Positions 27,207 to 36,128 of a DNA stretch of 64,000 nt are shown piece after piece. Both the position numbers and the translations under genes were made by a program. The stretch comes from G963668605 sp963793625 (GTDB lineage: Bacteria > Acidobacteriota > Terriglobia > Bryobacterales > Bryobacteraceae). The DNA lies in NCBI GenBank assembly GCA_963793625.1, contig CAWCAT010000050.1, positions 62,001 to 126,000 of the forward strand, read 5' to 3'. Every line of letters begins with the position of its first letter. Positions within the stretch are counted from its first letter, which is position 1. The notes under the pieces were generated by a model that worked only from the letters and a program-made list of their open reading frames with translations, did no database searches and was not told where the DNA came from.

Positions 27207-27657
27207 CGAAATAATCGATGGATCGGATCATAGACGCGGGGGATTCATGTGCCTCTACCTGCAGAAGCTGAACCCTGGTTCCGAGCACGATAGGAGTTCT
27301 TCCATCTTGCGCTTGGAGCCAAGCCGTAACAGGCTGTGCGGCGAGTCGGTTAATTTCGGTTGCGATGTCTCGCCAGTTTGCGGTTCGCTGTATAACCGCG
27401 AGGAACGAAGTGCCGCTCCAGCGGTACAGTTTGTCTTCGCGCTGAAGGGCGGTCATCCAATAGCTGCTGAAATCGAGCAGCATCTGATCGCCTGCTGTGT
27501 AGCCGAATTGCTCGCTGAGCGCCAGAATGCGATCCGCGACGAAAAGCGCTGCAAAGGAGCGGCATCCGGTTTCAGAAGCAGCCTTCAGCGCTAGCTCGGC
27601 TTCTAATCGACCCGGCAGATCCAGAAGCGATAATCGGCAGTGCGCGGCAGTGGACAT
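27187..27657 (-). CDS. Degenerate GGDEF domain protein
   Basis: A 156-residue protein that fits a GGDEF fold: FAALFVADRILALSEQFGYTAGDQMLLDFSSYW followed by the active-site loop. The GG(D/E)EF motif is replaced by SGTSF (in RWSGTSFLAVI), so diguanylate cyclase activity should be absent. The D in the first strand (normally FxDxD) is also altered. It may bind GTP or a protein partner. The gene overlaps the downstream PilZ gene by 20 bases and probably works with it. Confidence 0.72.
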   Translation of the reverse strand: MSTAAHCRLSLLDLPGRLEAELALKAASETGCRSFAALFVADRILALSEQFGYTAGDQMLLDFSSYWMTALQREDKLYRWSGTSFLAVIQRTANWRDIATEINRLAAQPVTAWLQAQDGRTPIVLGTRVQLLQVEAHESPASMIRSIDYFVAANVG

Positions 27658-27770
27658 AATCTGATCAATAGAGCTATCGGCAGATCACTGCCGAACTGAT
27701 TACACTCGAACGCGGGTATAGGGAAAGTAATTGGTGGTGATAGTAGTTTTCCTGAGCATTTTGCTAGGTG

Positions 27771-29234
27771 CTATCCGCGGTATGACGGAATTTGGCTCAC
27801 GATTGCCAGAGCCAACCCGAGCGCGAGGCACATCCATGCAAACCAGTCCCCGAATCGGGTATAGGGCGTAAGGCTGTTTTCGTAGGAATAGTGCGCGCGC
27901 GCAGCAGTGGCCCTGTAAGCCTCCAGTCGCTCGGTCATGCGCCCAGCGGGGTCGATCGTGGCGGTGATGCCGTCGTTGGTCGCCCGGATCACCCAGCGAC
28001 GGTTTTCGACGGCACGCATTCGTGCAATCTTCAGATGCTGTTCGCGTGCGAAGCTGCGCTCGAAATAGCCGTCATTCGACGCATTCACCAGCAAATCCGC
28101 ACCCTGCAGCACGAACTGTCGCACGTGATTGGCGAAAACTGACTCGTAACAGATGAAAGCGCCGACTTTGTGTCCGCCAGCCTGGAAGACGGTGACTTTG
28201 CTGCCTGGTTCGAAATCTCCAGCTTCCGTCGTGATCTTGTTCACGAACCCGAAGGGAGCGGGTACGAACTCGCCGAAGGGCACCAAATGGATCTTGTCAT
28301 AGCGGCCTATCGGGTCGCCTGCCGGCGAGACCATCACGACAGAGTTGGTCGGTGCGCCGCTCTTCGTGTGTCCGACAACACCAAGCATCACGTATGCCTT
28401 CGTCAGGCGCGCCAAGGTCGCTACGTCGCGCTGCAACTTGGAATCCTTAAAGTAGTACAGCGGAGCCGGCATCTCCGGCCAGAGCACGAGTCGCGCAGGA
28501 AGTTCCTCCGCCCTTAAAGCAGTGGTTAGCGAGAGTGTCTGCAACCGGTTGTTGAGGGCATCGGCGTTGTCGCGCGTCCAGTCTGTATCTTTGTTGACGT
28601 TAGGTTGCACGACCACGGCCTGCTCGTTGCCGCTCTGGGCTTCGGGCAGTGTAGGCAGCATGTACAGACCTGGCAGCACGAGCAGCCAGGCGATATCTTT
28701 GCGCGGTCTGCGAAGCGCAACCAGAGCGAGGGCGCAGCCCATTAACGCAAACACAAAGGAAACGCCGTAAACTCCTGTGATCGGGGCCAGCCGCAAAGGC
28801 ACTTCCATGTCGATGCCGGCGTTGCCCAAGAGAAACCATGTGAACCCAAAAGGTGCATGCAGCCGTTCGATTCCGACCCAGAGCGCCGCTACTGCAGGCG
28901 CGGCATACCACTTCGGCATTACAAGGCCTGCCAGTGCGGCGAATACACCTAAATGCAAGGCTTTGAGGATGCAGAACAGCAGAAACGTGGCCCATCCGCC
29001 TGCTGCTCCCAACCCTCCTTCGATCTGCAGCACAGCCTGAATCCAGTAGCAGACCGCGAACCAGTAAACGACACCCGCGACCCAGCCCAACAGAAAGTGC
29101 CGCGACGTTTTCCATTCGCGGCCAAGCGCGATCAGCAAAGGTGCGAGTGCGACGGCAGCCAGCCAGGAGAGATCGAAGCGGGGAACGGTGAGGACCAGCA
29201 GGGCCGCGGTCGCCAGCGCCAGAATCCAGTTCAA
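27771..29234 (-). CDS. lnt: Apolipoprotein N-acyltransferase
   Basis: An inner-membrane enzyme that adds the third acyl chain to lipoproteins. 487 residues. About six membrane helices in the first 190 residues precede the nitrilase-like domain, where the catalytic triad can be seen as Glu (LVLWPEMPAPL), Lys (YDKIHLVPFGEFVP) and Cys (GAFICYESVF). A final membrane helix lies at the C-terminus. ATGA overlap with lipA shows translational coupling. Confidence 0.95.
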   Translation of the reverse strand: MNWILALATAALLVLTVPRFDLSWLAAVALAPLLIALGREWKTSRHFLLGWVAGVVYWFAVCYWIQAVLQIEGGLGAAGGWATFLLFCILKALHLGVFAALAGLVMPKWYAAPAVAALWVGIERLHAPFGFTWFLLGNAGIDMEVPLRLAPITGVYGVSFVFALMGCALALVALRRPRKDIAWLLVLPGLYMLPTLPEAQSGNEQAVVVQPNVNKDTDWTRDNADALNNRLQTLSLTTALRAEELPARLVLWPEMPAPLYYFKDSKLQRDVATLARLTKAYVMLGVVGHTKSGAPTNSVVMVSPAGDPIGRYDKIHLVPFGEFVPAPFGFVNKITTEAGDFEPGSKVTVFQAGGHKVGAFICYESVFANHVRQFVLQGADLLVNASNDGYFERSFAREQHLKIARMRAVENRRWVIRATNDGITATIDPAGRMTERLEAYRATAARAHYSYENSLTPYTRFGDWFAWMCLALGLALAIVSQIPSYRG

Positions 29235-30145
29235 GCCGGATGCCTCTGTGCTTCGTCGTTGACCAGATCCGCCATATACGAGCTGCGCACAAACGGTCCG
29301 CTGAAGACCGACTTGAAGCCGAGCGACATTCCGTATTGCTCGTAAGCCGCGAACTGTTCTGGGGTTACGTACTCAGCAACAGCGAGATTACGTCGCGTAG
29401 GCTGTAGATATTGACCGATCGTGACTACCTCGACACTGCTTGCCAGTAAGTCGCGCAGCAACTGCTCCACCTGTTCTGGCCGCTCTCCAAGACCGACCAT
29501 CAGGCCGGATTTGGTGAGCGCATCAGGGCGGTAGCGTTTCGCCTCGGCCAGGACCTCCAGGGACTGCTTGTAGTCGGCCTGTGGCCGCACACGCTTGTAG
29601 AGCGAGGGCACGGTTTCCATATTGTGGTTAAATACGTGCGGACTGGCGTCGAGAACACGTCGAACGGCTTGCATGTCGCCGCAAAAATCGGGCGTCAGCA
29701 CTTCCACATGAGCCTCGGGCAGCGCCTTGCGGACTTCGCGTACCGTCTGGGCGAAATGCGCGGACCCGCCGTCATCCAGATCGTCGCGATTCACGCTGGT
29801 GATGACCACGTAGCGCAGTTTCATCTGCTCAGCCATGCGCGCGACGTGGACAGGTTCGTCCGGGTCCAGCAGTAATTCCTCTTTTGCCGGGGAACCCTTG
29901 GGAACGGAGCAAAACCCGCATCCGCGCGTGCAGATATTGCCCAGAATCATGAACGTAGCGGCTCCCCTATGGAAGCACTCGTGCATGTTCGGGCAGCGTG
30001 CAGACTCGCAAACCGTGTGCAATTTCAGCTTGCGCAAATCGCGCTTCAGCAAGTGTACTGACTCAAAATGGGTGTCGCCCTTGCGTAGCCATGCGGGGAG
30101 GCGTGGCTTACCCGTCGCCTTGATCTGAACAAGGTTGTCCAACAC
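29231..30145 (-). CDS. lipA: Lipoyl synthase
   Basis: Radical-SAM enzyme that inserts two sulfurs into octanoyl groups. Seen: the auxiliary cluster CESARCPNMHECF and the radical SAM cluster CTRGCGFCSVPKG, plus the C-terminal SSYMADLVN with the terminal Ser ligand. The frame is open to 30295 but the true start is GTG at 30145, immediately after the stop of the SPOR gene; the longer reading is an extension into that gene. 304 residues, a normal length. Confidence 0.93.
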   Translation of the reverse strand: MLDNLVQIKATGKPRLPAWLRKGDTHFESVHLLKRDLRKLKLHTVCESARCPNMHECFHRGAATFMILGNICTRGCGFCSVPKGSPAKEELLLDPDEPVHVARMAEQMKLRYVVITSVNRDDLDDGGSAHFAQTVREVRKALPEAHVEVLTPDFCGDMQAVRRVLDASPHVFNHNMETVPSLYKRVRPQADYKQSLEVLAEAKRYRPDALTKSGLMVGLGERPEQVEQLLRDLLASSVEVVTIGQYLQPTRRNLAVAEYVTPEQFAAYEQYGMSLGFKSVFSGPFVRSSYMADLVNDEAQRHPA

Positions 30146-30146
30146 C

Positions 30147-30857
30147 CTAATAGTTTCGCAGATATTGGTTCTTGAAGCCTGCGGCTTCGAGATCGGCTCG
30201 GCTCTTGGATACCGCAGCAGTGTCCTTAAGCGGCCCGACAAGAACGCGGTAAAGCTTTTCCTTGTCCGACGGCCCAGCGGCCATAACAGCTGCAAAGCCA
30301 GCCCTGCGCAGGACTCCTACGAGCAGTTCGGCTTCAGCCTTGGAGACTGCCCCAACCTGTATGAACTTTTGTCCGACTGCTGGCTCGATAAAAAGCGGAC
30401 CATTCGAAGCGGGTGCCTTGGCGGCTGCGGGAGCAGGCGCTGTTGCCGCCGGAGGCGTTTCCGCCAAGACCTTCTTGATCTCGGCCTTTTTCTCTGCCAC
30501 AGGTGCGGGAGCCGCTTTAACTGGCTCCGCTACTGGCGCGGCCTTTGCAGGTTCAGGACTCACAACCGTGGCCTGTTTCGCGGCAGCCGAGCCCAGCGAC
30601 ACTTCTCCCGGCGACATCATGGGAGGTCTGTTGAGCGAGTCTGTGGTTTGATTGTCAGCTGGTTTAGTGGGATCGATGGTGAGTGGCGAGTGTGGTGTTT
30701 CCTTCTTCGCCTCCACGGGTGCGGGTACCGTGCTTCTTCCGACGATGTATCCCATTGTGGCGAAGATGCCTAATAGCACCACCACAATGAAAAAAACGGT
30801 TAAAAGTTGCTTATTTCCGAGTACTAGCTCGAACTCGCCTTCTTCGTTTCGGGGCAT
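30147..30857 (-). CDS. SPOR domain-containing membrane protein
   Basis: About 236 residues. Start ATG at 30857 has a strong GGAGGAGG 5 bases upstream. A cytoplasmic acidic N-terminus (MPRNEEGEFELVLGN) is followed by a single membrane helix (LLTVFFIVVVLLGIFATMGY), a long Ala/Pro/Glu-rich linker, and a C-terminal SPOR domain (FIQVGAVSKAEAELLVGVL, then YRVLVGPLKDTAAVSKSRADL). SPOR domains bind denuded septal peptidoglycan, so a cell-division or envelope role is likely. First gene of the SPOR-lipA-lnt operon. Confidence 0.88.
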   Translation of the reverse strand: MPRNEEGEFELVLGNKQLLTVFFIVVVLLGIFATMGYIVGRSTVPAPVEAKKETPHSPLTIDPTKPADNQTTDSLNRPPMMSPGEVSLGSAAAKQATVVSPEPAKAAPVAEPVKAAPAPVAEKKAEIKKVLAETPPAATAPAPAAAKAPASNGPLFIEPAVGQKFIQVGAVSKAEAELLVGVLRRAGFAAVMAAGPSDKEKLYRVLVGPLKDTAAVSKSRADLEAAGFKNQYLRNY

Positions 30858-30936
30858 TTCTGCCTCCTCCCTCAACTCCCGCGCCGCAATCGGCGACTCC
30901 GGGTAAGTCATTTCCCGCCGCATTGGATTTGTAAGC

Positions 30937-30991
30937 AAGAGGATAAACCTTTCCTCTTATGCTATCGGCGAGAGACAATGTTTTAATTATA
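30937..30991 (-). promoter_or_regulatory. Candidate promoter and leader hairpin of the SPOR-lipA-lnt operon
   Basis: On the minus strand a perfect TATAAT -10 element lies at 30986-30991; the best -35 candidate (TTGTTT) is 19 bases upstream, longer than usual. Downstream, a hairpin with a 7-bp stem (AAGAGGA/TCCTCTT, 30937-30943 and 30952-30958) sits in the predicted leader, 80 bases before the start codon. No T-tract follows, so it is not a terminator. The rest of 30858-31038 shows nothing else. Confidence 0.4.
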
Positions 30992-31038
30992 CTGGCAAAA
31001 CGATTCGGCGAAACAAAGAAGCTTGATCTTGTATTAAC

Positions 31039-31812
31039 TTACGCCGGCTTGGCGATTCTGGCCAGCGCTTCGCTGACGTTCGCAAGCAGATCAATCGGGA
31101 GCGGGAAGACCACCGTGGTGTTCTTCTCCGAGCCGATCTCCACCAGCGTTTGCAGATAGCGCAACTGGATCGCAACTGGTTGCTGCTGAATCAACTCCGC
31201 AGCCATAGCCAGTTTCTCGGCTGCCATGTATTCACCTTCAGCGTGGATGACTTTGGCGCGCCGTTCGCGCTCGGCCTCGGCCTGGCGGGCGATCGCGCGG
31301 ATCATCTGCTCCGGCAGATCCACCTGCTTCACTTCCACCATAGCCACCTTCACGCCCCATGGACCGGTGTGCTGGTCCAGAACGGATTGCAGCCGCAGAT
31401 TGAGTTTCTCCCTTTGGCTCAGCAGTTCGTCCAATTCGGCTTCGCCGAGTACGCTGCGTAGCGTGGTCTGGGCGAGTTGTGAAGTGGCGTATAGATAGTT
31501 GGTCACTTCGAGCACGGCCTTCTGCGGTTCCATGATGCGGAAATAGATCACTGCGTTCACTTTGAGCGTCACGTTGTCCCGGGTCACCACGTCCTGCGAC
31601 GGCACCTCCATGGCTTCCATGCGCAGCGACGTGCGCACCATACGGTCAATCGGTGCGAATACGAGAATAATGCCTGGACCTTTTGGTCTCGGCAGCACGC
31701 GTCCCAGGCGGAAGATCACTCCGCGCTCATACTCCGCAAGGATCTTGATCGAACTCACTAGGTAGAGGACGATGATTATCATCGCAATGGTCGTAACATC
31801 CAAGGGAAACAT
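31039..31812 (-). CDS. Slipin / SPFH band-7 protein
   Basis: A 257-residue protein with an N-terminal membrane hairpin (MFPLDVTTIAMIIIVLYLV) and an SPFH/band 7 domain: YERGVIFRLGRVLPRPKGP, SQDVVTRDNVTLKVNAVIYF. A coiled-coil region follows (AIARQAEAERERRAKVIHAEGEY). Slipins form oligomeric membrane microdomains and are typically paired with an NfeD-type protease, as here: the protease gene is 12 bases upstream in the same transcript. Confidence 0.93.
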   Translation of the reverse strand: MFPLDVTTIAMIIIVLYLVSSIKILAEYERGVIFRLGRVLPRPKGPGIILVFAPIDRMVRTSLRMEAMEVPSQDVVTRDNVTLKVNAVIYFRIMEPQKAVLEVTNYLYATSQLAQTTLRSVLGEAELDELLSQREKLNLRLQSVLDQHTGPWGVKVAMVEVKQVDLPEQMIRAIARQAEAERERRAKVIHAEGEYMAAEKLAMAAELIQQQPVAIQLRYLQTLVEIGSEKNTTVVFPLPIDLLANVSEALARIAKPA

Positions 31813-31824
31813 GGTTCCTCCGAA

Positions 31825-33102
31825 TCAGGCTGGCTCCACAATCAACTGCAAACCTTCTATCGCAATCACGCGCACTTGCGCACCCGATTCCACCGGCGTG
31901 GCGCATGTGGCATCCCAAAACTCTCCATGAACAAATACTTTGCCGTGCGGACGGAGCGGCGTGTGCGCCTGTCCCACCAGGCCCAACATGCCCGTTTCGC
32001 CCGTCAAAACCTTGCCCCTGCGCGCGCGCACAACCAGCGTGAGCAGCAGCGTGGTAATCAATGCGAATGGCAATGTGATGCCGATCGCAGTTGACCAGCG
32101 AATTCGCATTTCCGGCGGGCCTTCCACCAGCATTACCGCACCCAGCACCATCGCGATGGCGCCGCCTGTGCCCAGGATCCCGTGGGAGGCAAACTTCGCT
32201 TCCAGAACGAACAGTGCTATGGCGAGAATCAGCAGCGCAACACCAGTGAAATTAATGGGCAGCACAGATAGTGCCGAGAGTCCCATGATGAGCAGAATCC
32301 CACCGGCTACGCCCGGCAGAATCAAGCCCGGCGAAGTGAACTCAACGTAAATACCCAGTGCTCCCAAAATCAACATCATGAATGCCAGGTTGGGGTCCGC
32401 GATGGCTGAAATCATCCGTTCGCGCAGCGTCTTCTGATACTCCGTGACCTGAGGGTTTTCGAGCTTCAGCGTCTGTTTGTGCCCATCGAAGCGTGTGATC
32501 TCGCGGCCATTGAGCTGCCGGAAGAGATCGCTTTCATCCGTTGCGATGATCTCGATGAGCTTCCCCTCGATCGCTTCCTTCTCGGTAAACGATCTCGCTT
32601 CCCGCACGGTCTTTTCGGCAAGGTCGACGTTGCGCCCGCGCTTGGTAACCAGGCTACGCAACGATGCGGCGGTGTCATTCTCGATCTTCTGTTTCATCAC
32701 CGGATCCATCTGCCCGCCCAGCAGCACTGGGGACGCTGCGCCGGTATTTGTTCCCGGAGCCATCGCTGCGACGTCTCCACCTTGCAGGATGAAGAAGCCC
32801 GCCGAGGCAGCGCGCCCGCCGCTTGGTGTCACGTAGGAAACTACGGGAACAGGCGACGAAATCAGTTTCTGTATGATTTCGCGTGTGGCCTCCGCCATAC
32901 CGCCGGGGGTATTGATGCGCAGCAGGATGAGATCCGCTTTATCGCGTTTGGCCTGCTCAATGGCGTGGTCAAGGATCTGTACTGTTATGGGATGTACCAT
33001 CCCTTGGACCGGGACAGCAATTACCGACGAAGCGGCCCGGCAGGGCGCTGCAGCAGCAAGCAGCGTGATGATGGCGAAACAGGATCGCGCGTTCACGCAC
33101 AA
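31825..33102 (-). CDS. NfeD-family membrane serine protease (ClpP-like)
   Basis: A 425-residue protein. Signal peptide, then a ClpP-class/SppA-like domain (LILLRINTPGGMAEATREII, PSGGRAASAGFFIL with the nucleophile Ser, and a Lys-containing segment further on), then several membrane helices (about 230-340) and a C-terminal NfeD OB-fold domain (GLVGQAHTPLRPHGKVFVHGE). The family cleaves hydrophobic membrane proteins, including its slipin partner. Start is TTG at 33102 or GTG at 33096. Confidence 0.92.
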   Translation of the reverse strand: MCVNARSCFAIITLLAAAAPCRAASSVIAVPVQGMVHPITVQILDHAIEQAKRDKADLILLRINTPGGMAEATREIIQKLISSPVPVVSYVTPSGGRAASAGFFILQGGDVAAMAPGTNTGAASPVLLGGQMDPVMKQKIENDTAASLRSLVTKRGRNVDLAEKTVREARSFTEKEAIEGKLIEIIATDESDLFRQLNGREITRFDGHKQTLKLENPQVTEYQKTLRERMISAIADPNLAFMMLILGALGIYVEFTSPGLILPGVAGGILLIMGLSALSVLPINFTGVALLILAIALFVLEAKFASHGILGTGGAIAMVLGAVMLVEGPPEMRIRWSTAIGITLPFALITTLLLTLVVRARRGKVLTGETGMLGLVGQAHTPLRPHGKVFVHGEFWDATCATPVESGAQVRVIAIEGLQLIVEPA

Positions 33103-33224
33103 TTACTATAGCACCGGGTTTGGAGATTGAGAGCGGAAAATCGAAGAGAGGTGGGGGAAACTGCAGATCCAACACGGACTGCGCCAAGAAATTCCAGGCG
33201 CAGCCATACAGCGGGTTTTCGCGA

Positions 33225-33362
33225 TTAGACCGCGGGTTCTTTTGCGGCTTTGGGCTGCGCGAGGGCAGCTTCCTTCCGCATCAACTGGGTGAGTTCCCTA
33301 CGCGCCAACTTACGTTTGCGCAAGCGACCGTAGCGAGCTTTATCTCCACATTGTGCTGACAT
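33225..33362 (-). CDS. Small basic protein (45 residues)
   Basis: ATG at 33362 opens a 45-residue reading (MSAQCGDKARYGRLRKRKLA, then RRELTQLMRK and an Ala/Lys-rich tail). It is strongly basic in the first 30 residues, with about 11 Arg/Lys. The composition suggests RNA or ribosome binding. The frame is open further upstream, but the codons there look non-coding. No clear Shine-Dalgarno was found, and the ubiX gene starts divergently 73 bases away. Confidence 0.5.
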   Translation of the reverse strand: MSAQCGDKARYGRLRKRKLARRELTQLMRKEAALAQPKAAKEPAV

Positions 33363-33434
33363 AGTGGCCCAAGCGTAGCAGGTTATCCTCAGCGGCGTAC
33401 GAAAAATGCTGCAACTATAGGAGAGAGGAAACCC

Positions 33435-34031
33435 TTGGCAAATCGTCTCATCATTGGAATTTCCGGCGCATCCGGAGTAATCTACGGCATACGGCTGCTG
33501 GAAATCCTCGCTCGCGACAAGTCCATCGAGACGCATCTGGTGCTGAGCGCATCGGCCAAAGCCACGATTGCGCAGGAGACCGACTTCCGCCCGCGCGATG
33601 TGGAAGCGCTGGCCGATGTCGTGCATCCGGCTTCAAACATCGGCGCTACGATTGCCAGCGGATCGTTCGAGACGCTAGGCATGATCGTCGCGCCCTGCAG
33701 CGTGAAGACGCTCTCCGCAATCGCGAACTGCTACGATTCGGACCTGATTGCGCGTGCCGCCGATGTCCAGCTTAAGGAAGGGCGGCCAGTGCTGCTGATG
33801 CTGCGCGAGACCCCGCTGCACCTTGGCCACCTGCGGCTCATGGTGCAGGCTGCCGAAAGTGGAGCGATCCTCATGCCGCCCGTGCCTGCCTTTTATGGCA
33901 ACCCGAAAACGATTGACGACCTGGTGAATGCCACGGTGAGCCGCGCTTTAGCTCGTATCGGAATTCGTAGCGAGCTCTGCGCAGAGTGGCAGGGCATGGG
34001 TAAAGCGGTACACGTTCCGGAATCCGATTAA
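33435..34031 (+). CDS. ubiX: UbiX family flavin prenyltransferase
   Basis: Makes prenylated FMN, the cofactor of UbiD-type decarboxylases. 198 residues. Seen: the FMN-binding GISGASGVIYGIRLLEIL, the conserved PCSVKTLSAIANC loop, DVQLKEGRPVLLMLRETPLHLGHL (Arg and Glu of the prenyl site) and MPPVPAFYGNPKTIDDLV. The start is TTG at 33435 with GGAGAGAGG 6-14 bases upstream. No ubiD gene is in the window. The HAD gene follows after one base. Confidence 0.95.
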   Translation: MANRLIIGISGASGVIYGIRLLEILARDKSIETHLVLSASAKATIAQETDFRPRDVEALADVVHPASNIGATIASGSFETLGMIVAPCSVKTLSAIANCYDSDLIARAADVQLKEGRPVLLMLRETPLHLGHLRLMVQAAESGAILMPPVPAFYGNPKTIDDLVNATVSRALARIGIRSELCAEWQGMGKAVHVPESD

Positions 34032-34032
34032 C

Positions 34033-34653
34033 ATGCCCCTTTACGACGCGATCCTGTTTGATTTTGACGGCGTGCTCGCCGATAGTGAACCGGTTCATTT
34101 TCAGGCCTGGTGCGACGTGCTGGTCAACCTGGATATACAGGTTGATTGGGAAACCTTCGCAGCGTGCTGCGTCGGACTCGCCGAAAAAGGCACAGTCGAG
34201 TTTCTGCTATCCCACGTCCGGAAACCTGCAACCTATCAGCAAATCTGGTCGCGCTATACCTCTAAGCAGGCGCTCGTCCGTCAGCGCATGCTGGCGAATC
34301 CTCCAATTTTCCCGGAGACGCTGGATCTTATTCGCAATCTCAACGGCTACAAACTCGCGGTGGTCTCGTCGAGCGGTCATGCAGAGATCGATCCGGTGCT
34401 CGAAGCCGCGGGCATCCGGCCGTTCTTTTCGACAGTGATTTGCGGCGAGGATGTGTCGCGTCACAAGCCCGCGCCTGAGCCTTACCTGAAAGCAGCGGAC
34501 ATCCTTGGTTCGACCACTCCGCTGGTTGTGGAAGATTCGGCAATTGGCGAGCAGAGCGGACTCGCGGCCGGTTTTCGCGTACTGCGGGTTACGAGCGCGT
34601 CGCTAATGGCTCATCAACTTCGCCAGCTATTGGATAACGACTTCAGCGCCTAA
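34033..34653 (+). CDS. HAD family phosphatase (beta-phosphoglucomutase-like)
   Basis: A 206-residue HAD hydrolase of subfamily IA. Seen: motif I FDFDGVLADSEPVHF, motif II VVSSSGHAEI, the Lys/motif III region EDVSRHKPAPEPYL, and motif IV VVEDSAIGEQSGLAAG. A four-helix cap is present. It resembles beta-phosphoglucomutases and other sugar-phosphate phosphatases. It directly follows ubiX and precedes trpB2 by 58 bases. Confidence 0.9.
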   Translation: MPLYDAILFDFDGVLADSEPVHFQAWCDVLVNLDIQVDWETFAACCVGLAEKGTVEFLLSHVRKPATYQQIWSRYTSKQALVRQRMLANPPIFPETLDLIRNLNGYKLAVVSSSGHAEIDPVLEAAGIRPFFSTVICGEDVSRHKPAPEPYLKAADILGSTTPLVVEDSAIGEQSGLAAGFRVLRVTSASLMAHQLRQLLDNDFSA

Positions 34654-34711
34654 GCTGCACGTACCTCGATCCCTGATATAAAATGGCTGTTTCTGCTTGA
34701 AGGAGCGTTTC

Positions 34712-36067
34712 GTGTCCAAAAACACAAAATTCATTCTCACTGACAAAGACATCCCTTCCGCCTGGGAGAACATTCTTCCCAGGTTGAAGGAGCCTATGGA
34801 CCCACCGCTCCACCCCGGAACCGGCAAACCGCTGGGACCACAGGACCTCGCGCCGATCTTTCCGATGGCCTTGATTGAGCAGGAATTCTCTCCCAAACCA
34901 GAGATCGACATTCCCGGCGAAGTGCTGGACATCTACAAGCTCTGGAGACCTACTCCGCTATATCGCGCACGCCGTCTCGAGAAGTTACTCGACACTCCGG
35001 CGAAGATTTACTACAAGTACGAGGGCACCAGTCCAGCCGGCAGCCACAAGCCCAACACCGCCATCCCTCAGGCCTTTTACAACAAGCAGGCTGGCATCAA
35101 GCGCATTTCGACAGAAACCGGAGCAGGGCAGTGGGGCAGCGCGATTTCCCTAGCCTGCCAGATGTTCGGGCTCGAATGCACCGTTTATATGGTGAAGGTG
35201 AGTTACGAGCAGAAACCGTACCGGCGTATGCTGATGAACACCTGGGGCGCAGAGGTTTTTGCCAGCCCCAGCGAGCACACCAACTCCGGCCGCGCGGTAC
35301 TGGCCGAACACCCCGATTCCCCCGGCAGCCTTGGTATTGCAATCAGCGAGGCCGTCGAGGATGCCGCGACGCATGCCGATACCAACTACTCGCTGGGTAG
35401 CGTCCTTAACCACGTTATGATGCACCAGACCGTAATCGGACTGGAAGCGAAAAAGCAGATGGCCATGGCCGGCGACGAACCCGACGTCGTCGTGGGCTGC
35501 TTTGGCGGCGGTAGCAACTGGGGTGGCCTCGCTCTGCCGTATGCGGTTGATCGCTTCAACGGATCCAAGGTGCGCCTGCTGGCAGTCGAGCCCGCAGCCT
35601 GTCCGACACTTACCAAAGGCGTCTTTGCGTACGATTTCGGCGATCTCGCGAAACTCACTCCGATGGTCAAGATGTATACGCTGGGCCATGACTTCGTGCC
35701 AGCCGGGATCCATGCCGGCGGATTGCGCTATCACGGCGCGTCGCCGCTGGCCAGCCACCTGCTGAAGCATGGCTGGATGGAAGCCCGTAGCGCGAATCAG
35801 TTAGCCTGCTTCGAGGCAGCGATTCAGTTCGCGCAGACAGAAGGAATTCTACCTGCGCCCGAATCCTCGCACGCGATTCGCGGTGCGATCGACGAAGCAC
35901 TGATCGCCAAAGCTGAAGGCAAGCCGCGCACCATCCTGTTCTGCCTCAGCGGCCACGGCCACTTCGACCTCGCGTCCTACGAGATGTACCTCAGTGGTAA
36001 GCTGCAGGACTACGAGCACCCCGCCGCCGAGATCGAGCGCGCGATGGCGATGCTGCCGACCGTGTAA
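34712..36067 (+). CDS. trpB: Tryptophan synthase beta chain, TrpB2 type
   Basis: A PLP enzyme making tryptophan from indole and serine. About 451 residues, the length of the TrpB2 (rather than TrpB1) class. Seen: the PLP-lysine block GTSPAGSHKPNTA, TETGAGQWGSAISL, CFGGGSNWGGLALP and FCLSGHGHFDLA near the C-terminus. GAAGGAG lies 6 bases before GTG at 34712, chosen over the upstream TTG. No trpA is adjacent; TrpB2 often acts without a tightly bound alpha subunit, rescuing free indole, which fits a cell that also carries an indolepyruvate oxidoreductase. Confidence 0.95.
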   Translation: MSKNTKFILTDKDIPSAWENILPRLKEPMDPPLHPGTGKPLGPQDLAPIFPMALIEQEFSPKPEIDIPGEVLDIYKLWRPTPLYRARRLEKLLDTPAKIYYKYEGTSPAGSHKPNTAIPQAFYNKQAGIKRISTETGAGQWGSAISLACQMFGLECTVYMVKVSYEQKPYRRMLMNTWGAEVFASPSEHTNSGRAVLAEHPDSPGSLGIAISEAVEDAATHADTNYSLGSVLNHVMMHQTVIGLEAKKQMAMAGDEPDVVVGCFGGGSNWGGLALPYAVDRFNGSKVRLLAVEPAACPTLTKGVFAYDFGDLAKLTPMVKMYTLGHDFVPAGIHAGGLRYHGASPLASHLLKHGWMEARSANQLACFEAAIQFAQTEGILPAPESSHAIRGAIDEALIAKAEGKPRTILFCLSGHGHFDLASYEMYLSGKLQDYEHPAAEIERAMAMLPTV

Positions 36068-36128
36068 GCCATTTGGCGCATCGTCGCCAGTTGTCGTAAA
36101 TCGAATCGCCGCATTCATATTGTTGTCC

